Below, piece by piece: positions 26,860 through 39,228 of a DNA stretch of 64,000 nt. Position numbers and translations under genes: made by a program. A model generated the notes under the pieces. That model was not told the origin of the DNA, ran no database searches, and was given only the letters and a program-made list of their open reading frames with translations. The stretch lies in assembly GCF_000226095.1 (NCBI RefSeq), contig NC_016478.1:1726001-1790000 (forward strand), read 5' to 3'. Position 1 is the first letter of the stretch. Each line of letters starts with the position of its first letter. Source of the DNA: Thermothelomyces thermophilus ATCC 42464. Taxonomy: Eukaryota > Ascomycota > Sordariomycetes > Sordariales > Chaetomiaceae.

Positions 26860-28721
26860 CTATGAATCCACCACCATCGCCTCGCCTCCCTCGCCTCCCT
26901 GGGCCTGGGCCTGGCCCTGGCCTTGACCCTGACTCTGGCTCTGGCCGTTCACCCTCGTCTCCCCATCGTCACCACCACCACCACCACCACCGCCACCGCC
27001 GCCGCTGCCGCTGCCGCCGCCGCTCTCCCCGTTCTCCCGTTGCGCACCGGTAGCGGCGGCAGCGGCGGCAGCCGCCCCTCGCGTGTCGCTCTGGCAGCCC
27101 GGGCAGTTGTGGATCATCTCGTGCGCGAAGACGTCGCAGTCGATGCAGAAGTGGTTCCCGCACACGGGACAGGCGTACCGGCCGCTCTCGCTGACCCCGG
27201 CGGCGGCGACGACCGCGGCCGCCGGCGTCTTGGCCTCGCCGGACCCCGGCCCGGCCGCCGACTTTGACGTCTTCTTCTTCTTCCCGTCGGCCTTGTCGTC
27301 GAGCGACGTACCACCGGCACCGGCACCGGCACCACCCGCGCCAGCACCACCACCACCACCCGCCGTGGCCGTCGGTGGGACGGGCGGGAACGGCGCCAGG
27401 CAGGCGAAGCACACGCCGGACTTGGCCCTGGCGGCCTCGGCCCACGACACGGCGACCCAGCCGCGGAGGGGGAACAGGTGGTGGTAGGAGCGGGCCAGGT
27501 GGGTGCTCAGGACGAGGGTCAGGCCGCAGACGGGGCACTCGGCGGGCAGGCGGCAGACCTTTGTGCGGCAGCGCGTGCAGGCGTACCCCTCGCGGGTGGG
27601 CCGGTTGTGGCAGGCGCAGAGGCTGACGTGGTCCTTGGAGGCGAGGGCGCGCGAGGGGAAGCCCATGATGAGGAGGGAGGCCTGCTGGCTCTGCTGGCTC
27701 TGCTGCTGGCTGTTGTTGTTGTTGTTTGTGCCGTCGCCAGCACCGGGGGGAGGAGGGGTGGACTGGGTCACGGGCGGGGTGGTGGCGGCCAGGAAGAGCT
27801 CCCGGAAGTGCTGCTCGTGCAGGGCGACGGCGTAGCTGGAAGGGTCGCCGCCGTTGGTGCGCGTGCAGAGCTGCTCGCAGATGGCGACCTGGGCGGCGAG
27901 CCCTACGACGGAGACGCGGATGCGGTCGTTCAGGAGTTTGGCTATGGTATCGTGGATGTCGCCGGGGTCGCTGGACAGGAGGGCGCCGTAGATGATGAGG
28001 ACTTCGCGCGTGCCGTGGGATGGGGTGTGGCTTTGAGGAGGAAAAAGGGGGGGGGAGCGTTAGCGATCAACAACCTCTGCTTTTATTTTTCTTCTTTTTT
28101 CTTTCCTGGGGGTTCCACGAACAATAGTGCGCCCCGACACATTTCCAGGGCGTTTTGTAAACTCGGGTTCCCCTGCGGCTCCTGCTGTTCGGCCCAGGTC
28201 CTCAGTTTCTCAATGTGTTCGGCCGGGTTCCCGCCCATGTCGCTGATCCTGACGGCGATGCCGTCGCGCATCCCGACAATGCCCAGCTGGCTGATGGGGT
28301 TCTGCTCAAAGTACTCGCGCACAAAGTCGACGGCGTAGTTGAGCGTCAGCAAGTATCGGTTCGGCAGGAGATCCTTCTCGGCCATGGCGAAGCTCATGTC
28401 GAGCACCAGCATCAGGTGCCGGATGATGCCGCGCTGGAAGGGAGTCGTGTCGCGCATGAGGCGGCGACGCTTCTCGGCCTCGATGAGGGCCTCGATCGTG
28501 ATGCTGCCATCTTCTGTCTCGACCACATTCTCCCACGATCGCTTGATGTCCTCCCACGCAGCCTTGGAGCGGGCGCCCTTGCGGCCATCGCCCGACTTTC
28601 CGTTGGCGCGACCGCCCTTGGATCGCGTGCCGTAGGAGCTGCCCTTGCCGGCGGAGTCCGCGCGGTGGTCGAGGTCATCGTCCGAAAGATCCTCGACGTA
28701 TTCGCCGTCCGAGTCGGCCAT
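26860..28721 (-). CDS. ssl1: TFIIH subunit SSL1 / p44
   Basis: Two exons, 28721-28123 and 28030-26860, flank a 92-nt intron with an unusual donor (GTTCGT) and a CAAAG acceptor. The join gives EMCRGALFHTPSHGTREVL, matching the family across the junction; the protein is 589 aa. The acidic/basic N-terminus leads to a von Willebrand A domain (~98-290; RHLMLVLDMSFAMAEKD), a C4 zinc module (CACHNRPTREGYACTRC ... CPVC) and a C-terminal RING-like C4C4 module ending FCIDCDVFAHEMIHNCPGC. SSL1 stabilises the XPD/Rad3 helicase in TFIIH, serving RNA polymerase II initiation and nucleotide-excision repair. It is longer than yeast Ssl1 (461 aa) because of Pro/Asn/Ser/Gln-rich sequence after vWA, a Gly/Ala/Lys insert of about 65 aa inside the RING-like module, and an ~80-aa Gly/Ser/Gln tail. 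Confidence 0.95.
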
Positions 28722-31700
28722 CCCGTCGTCAGCGACGCGCGCGGCCGATGGTTCGAGGTTTCAGAAATCCTGATGCGATCGGTCGACGAAGGGGACTTTA
28801 TCGGGTTAAGAGGCGTTTCGAGACTGCGAGGGCGCTCGTATCATAATCAGAACGTCAGGGCTGTGCGGTCCATCAATTCCTAAAGACAGCGGCCGTAACC
28901 GGGTTCATGGCGGCGTCGGCGTCGGCGTCGGCGTTGCAAAACGGTAGGCAGAGTGCAGTGAAGCTAGAGAAGCTCCGGGTTGTGACCGTCTTGTCGACTT
29001 CCGGGCAGGTGGGGTTGGATAGCACCAATCATTAACGGTGTAGAACTCAGGGCCCCGCTTTAGGTAGTTGCCAAGTACGGAAACAAGACATACCTTATCT
29101 TACTTAGAAAGCTACTAGCCCTCACAAAGTAGCAAGTTCGTGTTGGCACTCTATACTCTGTACACTACCTTCCTGTAGTTTGAATGTAAGATAATGAGTG
29201 CCTACCTAACGGAGTACGGAATAACGACCTCGTTGGGTGTTCCCTTCCAGTACGGATCTGTACTCGGTCTGCGCTGTCCGTTGCTTGATCACACGCCATC
29301 TTGGAACTCGGTGCAGCTGTCGTCTCGATCAGAACTCTACTGGTACCTACTATAGAGAGTGTTACGTATACTAAAAGTAGCCCTTTGGCTCGCACTTCAT
29401 CCAACGAAGTGCAGGGACCCTTGACTGCTCATCTGGACTAGGGCCTTTTTGTTTTTTTTCTTCTTTTCTTCTTTATTCTTAAATTTGCACAAGCAGCATC
29501 GATCGGCTTACCGAAGACCGGCTTGCGGCCATCGCAATCCTGTTCGACCCAGAGGCCCACGTGGAGTGGGCGATCCACACCTTCGGGCTCTCGTCTAGCC
29601 GTCCCATCTCGCACGATTTTCGAGAACAATGGCACTAGTACAATAATACTCGAATGACATCCGATCGGTGACAATACATTTTTGATACAAGCTCATTGGC
29701 ACGTTCTCCGATATACCCAGGCTTGACTTCAGCGAGAAAATTGTCGGTCTGGCTAAGGCGCGCATTCGGGCATTCGAGAGACGATATTCTTGGATTTCGC
29801 GACTCGCGGGCAAAGAAACAATCGGACAGACTGCTTCGTTGTTTCGATTGCTTCGTTGCGGGTTCTCAGCACCGCGATATCTCGAATCACAGTCTCGAGG
29901 GCGGCGCCGAAGCAGACAGATGCATTTGTGCGAGGCTTCCCAGTTGACGACACAGCGGTCGGGGAACAATGCCGCCGTTTGTCAGATTTCGAGGTATTTA
30001 CAGATTACTCTACACGACTCACTGCAAGGAGGGTGGTGTGGAATCCCAACGAAACAGAAGTGGTGGCACTGGGCCGGGATGCGCAATGGAACAAGTCAGG
30101 CGCCTCTCATCGGTTCCGGTCCCGCACAATGACGTCATTCTACAGGCTGATCGACGATTTAATCTGGGATGGGACTTGCCCCAGTTTATTCTGTCGCAGA
30201 ACAGCATCTCGGGCGCTGCTCCCCCTTTGGCCACTCACTCTGCAATGTTCGCTCGCTGCCGCCTCTTTTTTAGCACGGTGTTGCGCCTATCTCGCCAACT
30301 TGAACCCGTTACAAAAATAGTGATAACTAATCGGTAAAGGAAAAAAACATACTGAAGGCATCCTTAAGTTCGGATGACGAACTCGATTTCGGACGGCGCC
30401 GCAAGGGGGAAAAGATGCGCCGCCATGGGCCCCTCCGTGGGGTTGTGAGTTGTCAGTCCTTGTGCTGTCACCCGACAAAGTACTCGTTCCGGGTTCCCAA
30501 CAAAACCGAGACATCCGCGTGCGTAGGAGGCGGCGCCCTGCCGCTTCTGCGGGGGAACACACTGAGAAGCACCGGTATTCAATATACATACAAGTATTCC
30601 GTATATACCTAAGGTACTTCCACCAATCTTATATACACACATGCTTACAGGTAGGTACTGACCAACTACCTACCTACCTGACCCTCTGCAGCACGTGCGG
30701 ATACTCTCCTCTAGTGAAATCGATACTCGAACAGGCGTCTTTTCGCACAGACAGGGATGGTGACAGGGCCGATCTCCGGAACACGAACGAGTTTGGCGGC
30801 TCTGGATTCGTCGGGATCGGCTCGTGTTGTTGTAGAACGACGTGCTGCGTGTCACGGTGCTTCAATAACAAGCAGCCAAGTACATTGTGGACGAGCGATC
30901 AATGGACGGCGACTCATGTAAACCTGACAGCATCTGACTCTGCCTTCTCCGGTCGGTAGCGACCTATGACTGGCCGACGCTACGGGTAACTAGGGAGTAG
31001 TGTAACTAAGCGTAGGCGAATCAGCAAAGTCCCAAGCAAGCGATCCGTACGCTAGTGCGGCCAACCACGCTAGGGTGATGCCCAGACGGCCTGGCCCCGC
31101 GCGCCCCTGCCGATTCCAAACAAGATCGGACCCCTGCCTGCCTGGTCCCTGGACGCTCAACAATTCGTTTCTCCACTGGAGTCTTGAAAAAGAAAGCACG
31201 CGCGTACTATGTAGTTGATGTTCTCACCCTGTTTAGTATTCCATACAATCATCCATCACCAACGAGCCCACGGGTCCGTTGAAACACCATCACTTGAAAC
31301 GAGCTCTTTCAAGTAATCTTAGCCGCTGCGTAGTAGTGCAGGTCGCTTAGTCCGAACGCTACACAGTATTATACAGTACCGTACATAGATACATACACGG
31401 TATATATGTTTTCGGCCGATGATGCGTGTCTATGAATCTAGATGGATACATACATACATACATAGATACGCCCTCGGCTTCCCAACAAATGCAAGCACGA
31501 TTGATCAGCCAGCCATCATGTTTTCTACTGAGCCGCGAGCTATCACCACTGCACTGTCGTACAAGTATACTTGGAGTCAAAGTTGGTGGAGAGCGCCGGA
31601 GCGCCCCCCCCTGCGTTACATGGCTTGCGCACGGATTACTGTGGTGTAGTTATGTACAGTACAGTACTACTGAGTAGATACCTTAGATACCTTTTTAGGG

Positions 31701-33026
31701 CACTGAGTGGTTTCTCTCAGCACTCCCACATCCAGCTCTTTCCACGGCCCGGAGGCCACAGTGCGGCAATGTCTGGTCTCCACCTAGCCTATCCTGCAGC
31801 CTCGCCCGGGCCATCCCCCCTCCTCCCTAAAGCACTGCCATTTTCAGAATTCGCGCCCTGTTCTTTCCCGTTGCGGGTTTGAGCCACGGAGCCACAGAAC
31901 CTTCAACACATTAGGCGAGTTCTGCGGGTTCCCGAAAGAAAAAAAAAAAAAAACTTGTGGTGCAATTCTCTTCCCGAGATCTGGTCGCTTGGCCCGCGAT
32001 CCACTAGTGTCGCGGTAGCGTATGTATGTACGCGTGTATGTATGTATGTATGTACATACATACATACTTGTAATCCGTAGCGTGTACGGATACCGTACCG
32101 CAGTCTGGACGGCGGGAATTGTGGGTTTTGCGCACCTCACCTCCACGCGCAGTGGCCGCATAACGTCATAGTTCCCCTTTCGGTCACTGGGGCGTTGCCA
32201 ACTCGTTCCTTGACCCTACCAAGTTCCTCTTCCGACTCTTTTCTACAACCCACACTGCCAGATCGCCGCAACGCCCATGGCCTAACGACCCATGCCCGCC
32301 GTCTAAGCTGCCTATCCACTGCGCATTGCCGACGACGCGTCCATACATACCTACATATACACACGCACGCACACACGCACAAAAATACCACTACGGCCGC
32401 TCACCGACCTCTGTCCATCCTCGCTGCCCAGCTAATTGGCCGGTCGCTTGGAACCCTTTCCTCCTCTGTCAACGCTCGAGTTTGGACCTCCGCGTCTTGT
32501 CTCCGCAACACTGTTGCAATCACGAGACAACACGGAACTGCTGCGACCGGCGCCAGCTTGCCTCGCCGTGTTTGGTGTCGCCCGATTCAAGCTCGCACCG
32601 CAGCTAATCGTTCTTCTTCTGCATCTTGTCTTACATCCTTTTTTTTTCTTTTTTCTAGCCGACTCTTCCCCATCCCAACCCCTCTGGTGTCGCCGGCGGT
32701 AGCGTTGGATGTGTGCCCGACCCCCAGCTCGAGCCTTTGTGGGCGCCTTTAGCCGACGTCGCTGGGAACAACACCCCCAGTAAGGCATGCGGACAGAAGG
32801 TTGCGAACGACCGATTTTCGAGGAGAGAGAGAGAGAGAGATCGCAGAGCAAGGAGACAGACCGTCTCCCTCCGGAGATAGGCTCTTTCCGGTGTTGAGCA
32901 CCGCAGTTGTTATTTTCTTTTCTTTCTTTTGTTTTCCTTTTTTCTTCTTCCCGCAATTGACCTTTACCCGATGGTTTTCTGAGCAGGCGTTCAAACCGAT
33001 CTTGACGACTGCGATAAAAAGAACAA
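28722..33026. other. Gene-free region between divergent SSL1 and second hybrid kinase
   Basis: The left end should hold the SSL1 promoter and the right end (about 32200-33026) a long pyrimidine-rich leader of the kinase gene. The middle (29030-32120) is rich in GTACATAC/TACCTA words and contains a perfect 28-bp GTAT/ATAC palindrome. Short ORFs show no family content. Confidence 0.6.
32040..32067. repeat. Perfect 28-bp palindrome of (GTAT)n/(ATAC)n
   Basis: The 14-nt left arm of GTAT units is followed with no spacer by its exact reverse complement, so the strand can fold as a hairpin or cruciform. It is about 970 bp upstream of the second hybrid kinase start. Confidence 0.9.
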
Positions 33027-36000
33027 ATGTCGTGTGGCCCGGTGAGTAATGCCGAGGGGTCACACCCGTCGAGTGGCCCCGGTTCAGGCCCTCGGCCGAC
33101 CCGCAGCGAGACCGTAGCCTTCAAGGACCAAATCGAGCCGGCGACCGCCGGAGAGCCGACCGCACCAGCCGACTACCAACAACAGCAACAACAACAGCAA
33201 GACCTGCTACTAGATGGCGCTACGCCAGCAGGGAGTCGTTCGGGGGCTCCGTCGCCGGTGGCAAGAAATGACAAAGCCAGGCCCTGGGGCACTAGGGAGA
33301 CGGAGTCGGAACCGAGGGACGCACAGCGACAGTTGAACGAGTATTGCGAGAACCCGGCACGTCAGATGGAAAACAAGGAATCGGTGCCAACACCAAGGGG
33401 GGAACAACCGGCCCCATTGGGCTCCAAGAGGGTCTCTCCCATTCAGGAAGAGAACTCACCTTCGTCACAGCCCAGCTCGTCCAGCCCCGCCTCCGATCCG
33501 CTGCATACTTCGGCCTCTACCACCTCGACAGGGTCTGGTCATACCGTCCGGGCAGGGTCGGCAACCCCCGGGCCGATGGCATCGACCCCCTCTTACCCGT
33601 TTCCCCGTATGGCTCCCTCCACCTTCCTACCCCCCTCCGTCCATCGTCCCTTCACCACTCTCTCACCCACTGTGCCGCCCGACGGACACCGACCGCCGCC
33701 CGACGCCCTCGGAGGCCAGGACGCTCTGGCGTCGAACCCGTCGACGCCGGCCTCCAACCTGACGTTCCTCCCGCCCGGGTCCTCGCGCGCGGTGCCAGAC
33801 CACCCTGACTTCCCCAGCCCGAACCTCTACGAGTTGGCTCTGATGCTCACGGCCGAACCCGGCTTGGACGCGTGGTGGCAGACTGTGGTGCAGATCATGG
33901 TCGACGTGTACAAGGCGGAGAGGGTGACGCTCGCCGTCCCGGCCGACTCCACCGATATCGAGAATGTCCCGTGGGGCCAGAAGGCGACGTATAATGCCCA
34001 TCGCGAGGACGACCTGAGCATGGCCTACCTCGCCAGGGGCTCGAGCCTGATGCCCAGCAGCACCGACGAGACCCCCGACCGCTCCTCCCAGACCACCGCC
34101 GAGCCTTCGGCGAAACAAGCACCGGCGCGACCTGTGCTGCAGAGCCGGCATTCGTTCACGTCTTATGAGCAGAATAGGCAGGCTGCAGAAGATGAGCGGG
34201 CCGTTCCTCCCCCAAGACGGCCTCAAGTGCTCTCGAGGAGTAAATCCCACCACCCGACCACCACTCATGGGGGCCCCGATTCGGGCGTGCACGGTGACCG
34301 TCTGACGGGCGCGAGTTTGACCAGCCTTAACCGGGAGGCCCTGGAACAGCACGACGCGCGCGAGGAGCAGCAAGAGATCCCGAGCTGGGAGGCGCCCTTC
34401 TCAGCCCCCAGGCGGGGCCACGGGAAGGTGCTGAATGTGTTGCAGGCGCTCGACTACGAAGCCGATCCGCTCATCGACCACAACGGCATCCTCCGCATCC
34501 TCGACCGTGGCCGCGTCGTCGCGCTGACCAGGTCATACCCCTACCTCAACCAGGAATCAGGCGGCAGGAAGTCCGTGGACGCCCGCGCCTCACCTGGTGC
34601 CAGGTCGCCCGAGGGCCCCCGGAAGAGGGCTAGGAAGCCGCGCTCGGATTCGCTGTCGAAGCTCTCTTCCATCCTCGGCAACGCCACCTTTTCGCCCACC
34701 TCCAGTCGGAGCCCCCGGCCCCAGGCGCTGGAGAGGAAGTTCACGCTCGGGCCCCGGATGGAGGAGGACGAGACGCCCAAACCGCCGACTCCGAGATACG
34801 AAGAGTATGAACAGGCCCCGCCCTCTCCATGGTCGCAGTCCCCGGCACCTTCGCCCGCCGTCAGGGCCGACCCGGCCGAGAACCCCTTTTTTACCGACGC
34901 CGTGGTCGACGAGGAATCCTTCAACCCATCGGCCTCACCCGCCGATTACTCGGCCATGGTACCTCCAGAGGCCATCGGCGTCGACAACTCCTGGACCATA
35001 CTACACGTCCCCCTGACACACGTGCTGCTGTCCCGACCTAACCCCTCCTTCAAGCTCGACCCGTCGGTCATGGAACAAAAAATCTCGGCCCGCAAATCCG
35101 GGGACCCGCCGCCGACTGCGAACCTCTCCCCAGAGCGTACGGTCAAGGAGAAGCATGCCCCGATCGCCATTCTCTCCATCCTGAGTCCTATAATCCCTTA
35201 CCCGTCCAACCTCCGGCAGTCCCTGGAATACCTCGCCCCGCACCTCGCCACCTCCTTCTCCCTTTGCCGTCATTACACCAACCTCGAGACCGAACTGAAC
35301 GGGCTGCAAAAGCGTAGGCCGCAGACGGCCGGCTTTGGCGCCCTCCGACCTGACGGACGACCGCTCGCTGATCCAACCGCCTTGGGATCGTTTTCCCACA
35401 TGCCTGCCGAAGATCCCGCTTCGCGGGACTCGATGGCCGGCAGCATGACTAGCCCGAGTGACTATTCTGGCCCCGCCCGCAGTGCTGCCGGGTCTCCTGG
35501 CGGGACTCCCAACTGGGACCCCTCGTCTCTCAGCGGAGTCATGGATGGCAAGCGGGGGCATACATCGAGCCCTGCTCCCGTACATGTGGACAGTTACTTC
35601 AGTTCCGTGACCAAGGGCCCCACGCACGCCGGACAGCGACCGAGGACGAACTCACGAGACACACCGCTTTCCGAAAAACGGTCATCCCTACGCTTATCGG
35701 GGGGCAAGGCGCAGCTGCATGAGCCAGCCACTGCCAGCCCGACCGCGGCCGAGTCTCGGAGGAGCAACGAGTCTGCGCGCCACGAGCCTGTCGAAGAGTA
35801 CCCGTGGGTCGGTGCTCAGCAGAGACAGCTGGGGGCGGCCAGAGAGAAGACAGATGAAGGCCCCGGCGAGAAGGAGAGCTCGATGGCGCCGCCGCCGCTG
35901 GCCGAGAACCAAAAGGCGACGGCTGGCACCCCGGGTTCGGCGCCGCATCGGCACACTCAGCTCCACTCGTACGGCGCCGACTTTGCGTCGATTTTCCAGT

Positions 36001-39000
36001 CTCTCCCGCCCAGTTCGACGATTTCCCTGGGGGTCCCTCATCCGGCGCCCAGTAGATCGGGATCCATGACGCAAACCGACATGACACCCCCGTCAGACAA
36101 GCTGAAGGGGCTCATCCTGGACTCGTTGCCCGCTCACGTGTTCGTGGCCCTGCCGCAGACGGGCGAGATAGTATGGGTCAACAGCCGGTTTCTGACCTAC
36201 CGCGGGCAGACCTCGGCCGAACTGGCGGCCGACCCATGGGGAAGCATACACCCGGAAGACAGAGAAGGGTACCTTCGCGAGTGGAGCCACTGCGTTCGGA
36301 CGGGGGGGCAATTCGCGAAGAAGGTCCGGATAAGGCGGTTCGATGGCGCATACCGATGGTTCTACGCCCGGGCCGTAGCGTCCAAGGACAAGAGGGGCGT
36401 TATCATGCAGTTTCTGGGCTCGTACATGGACATCCATGACCAGCACATGGCGGAGGTCAAGGCGGCGAGGCAGGAGGAGGTGTTGGCGTCCGAGGCTAAG
36501 CACCGCCTGCTCGCGAACCTGATACCACAGATCATCTTCACCGCTACCGAGGACGAAGGCATCACTTTTGCAAACGAGCAGTGGTTGTCTTACACCGGCC
36601 AAGTTTCCGACGACGTCCTGGGCCTCGGCTTCATGGATTACGTGCACCCGGACGACCTCGCCAAGTGCCGGATCCCCCCGACGGAACAGTCGAATCACGA
36701 TTCCAAACGGGGGGGAACTTCGAGCCACGACCGCTCGTTCTCGGCCGACTATACCGCTCCCCGCCAGTCGGAGAAGCACTCGTCCCTCCCCGATGGCGAC
36801 GGCCACGGCTCCGGCCAGCAGAACAACTCCAGAAACGGCAGCAATGACGCGACCACAAATCACCTATCCTCTGCCAACCTCTCGGAACTCGCGAAGAAGG
36901 GAGTGATTAAAGTGTCGACGGATAGCAGCGGACGGATTTCGTACACGACCGAGATCCGGTTACGCTCCAAGAGCGGCGAATACCGCTGGCATCTCATCCG
37001 CTGCGTGGAGATTGACAACGTCGACTTTGGCAATGGCGCAAGCTCGTATTTCGGGTCGGCCACCGACATTAACGACCTGAAACTTCTCGAGGCGAAGCTG
37101 AAGGAGGCCATGGACTCCAAGGGGCGCTTCCTGAGCAACATGTCGCACGAGATCCGGACCCCGCTCATCGGAATCTCCGGCATGGTGAGCTTCCTGCAGG
37201 ACACGACGCTCAACGAGGAGCAGCGAGACTACACCAACACGATCCAAACGAGCGCCAATAGCCTGCTCATGATCATCAACGACATTCTCGACCTCTCCAA
37301 GGTAGACGCCGGCATGATGAAGTTGAACTACGAGTGGTTCCACACGCGCTCGCTCATCGAGGACGTGAACGAGCTTGTGTCGACCATGGCCGTCGCCAAG
37401 CGCCTGGAGCTCAACTACGTGGTTGAGGAAGACGTGCCGGCATGGGTCAAGGGCGACAAGGTGCGCATTCGCCAAGTGCTCCTCAACGTCATCGGAAATG
37501 CCATCAAGTTCACCCCCAAGGGCGAGGTGTTCAGCAAGTGCAGGGTCTTCGTCCCGGAAGACGCGCGGCTGCGGCCGGATGAGATCATGCTTGAGTTCTC
37601 CATCATTGACACCGGAAGGGGCTTCACCCAGGAGGAAGCCGAACTCATCTTCAAGCCCTTCAGCCAGATCGACGGCAGCAGCACGAGGCAACACGGCGGA
37701 AGCGGCTTGGGCCTGGTCATCTCCCGTCAGTTGGTCGAGCTGCACGGGGGAAAGATGGTGGGCACTGCCGTCCCGGGCGAGGGCTCTACCTTCACTTTCA
37801 CGGCGAGATTTGGCTTGCCTACCGAAGATGATCACCCCGAGTCTTGGGTGCCTCAGCCAACACCCGGATCGATGCAAGCAACGCCCTTTCCTGCAGCGCT
37901 GCCGCCAGCATCGATTGACGTCCGCGAGCGGCCTTCCGACAGCCCACCTACGGCGATCCCCCATTTCGTGTCTCCGGCGGCTGCATCTAGTGGCAGCTCC
38001 GAGCTGTCGACAACGTCTAGTCACAGCCGGGCCACGGACCGCTCGTCCGTGACGTCTGTCAATACCGGCATCGTCCACTTTAGCCAGGCAGCCCGGGCCA
38101 GCGGGCAAGACCTATCCCAGATGAAGCTGGAGATGCCATCGGATAGGGGCAGTCCCGAGAGTGCACCTACCACAACCCCAGAGGACTTGACGACCGGGAA
38201 GCAGCAACACCAACAACAAAACCAGCAGCAGCAGCACCACCACCACCACCTATCGCCGCCCATGTTCTCCATCCTGATCATCTGTCCGCAAAACCACAGC
38301 CGTGAAGCGACGACGAAACACATCGAGATGACACTGCCCAAGAGCGTTCCGCACCAGATCACAGCCGTCGCCTCGGTTGAGGAGGCTCACTCCTTTTTCG
38401 GCGGCGAGGATCCGGTCAGGTTCACGCATATTGTCGTTAACCTCCCCACCCCGGAGGAGGTCATCTCCCTCATGGACAAGATCTCGCAGTCGGCGTCGAC
38501 CACGCTCGGCAACACCACCATCCTGATCCTCTCGGACACGGTCCAGCGCCAGGCCGTCTCGAAGCTGGTTGCCGGCACAAAGTACGAGGCCATGCTGTCC
38601 GAGAGCAACGTGACGTACATCTACAAGCCCGTCAAACCATCGCGGTTCGCCGTCATTTTCGACCCTGCCAAGGAGCGCGACCTGAGCATCGACCACAACC
38701 GGTCGACGGCACAGCGACTCGTCGAGGACCAGCGCCAGAGTTACCTCGAAATGGAGCGCCGCATGGGCGGCAAGGGCTACAAGGTGCTGCTGGTGGAGGA
38801 CAACCCGGTCAACCAGAAGGTGCTGCAGAAGTACCTGAAGCGGGTAGGCGTCGCCGTCGAGCTGGCCGCCGACGGTGTCGAGTGCACCGAGATGGTGTTT
38901 TCCAAGGGGTGGGGTTATTACGCCTTGATTTTGGTATGTTTGTGAACCTTTTTCTCTCTAGGGAAAAGATAAAAAAAAACAGACGTTTGATGACTAACAC

Positions 39001-39228
39001 CATCGCCAGTGCGACCTTCACATGCCCCGCAAGGACGGCTATCAGGCCTGCCGCGAAGTGCGCGCGTGGGAGGCCGAGCGCGGCCATGGCTCGCTGCCCA
39101 TCATTGCGCTCTCGGCCAACGTCATGTCGGGCGTGCAGGAAAAGTGCGTCAACGCCGGATTCAACGATTACGTCACAAAGCCAGTGGACTTTATCGACCT
39201 CAGCAGGGCGCTGTCAAAGTTCTTCTGA
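33027..39228 (+). CDS. Hybrid histidine kinase with GAF-like, tandem PAS, HK, pseudo-receiver and receiver domains (Mak1-like architecture)
   Basis: Exons 33027-38933 and 39010-39228 (76-nt intron) encode 2041 aa. The N-terminal ~260 residues are Ser/Pro-rich with a polyQ run. A GAF-like region interrupted by long disordered inserts spans ~265-765. PAS1 is ~1028-1145 ([20 protein letters not shown]) and PAS2 ~1158-1350 with a Ser/Asn-rich insert near 1221-1285. HisKA has phospho-His1374 in [12 protein letters not shown]. HATPase shows an N-box near 1479 and [10 protein letters not shown] near 1556. A degenerate receiver (~1745-1871) has HIVVNLP where the Asp should be. The true receiver (~1918-2038) has Asp1971 in [11 protein letters not shown] and the Lys of TKPV. 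The PAS-PAS-HK-REC order resembles S. pombe Mak1. Family members start a His-Asp phosphorelay to Ypd1 and stress MAPK modules. The ligand is unknown. The formal fungal HK class is not assigned. Confidence 0.93.
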
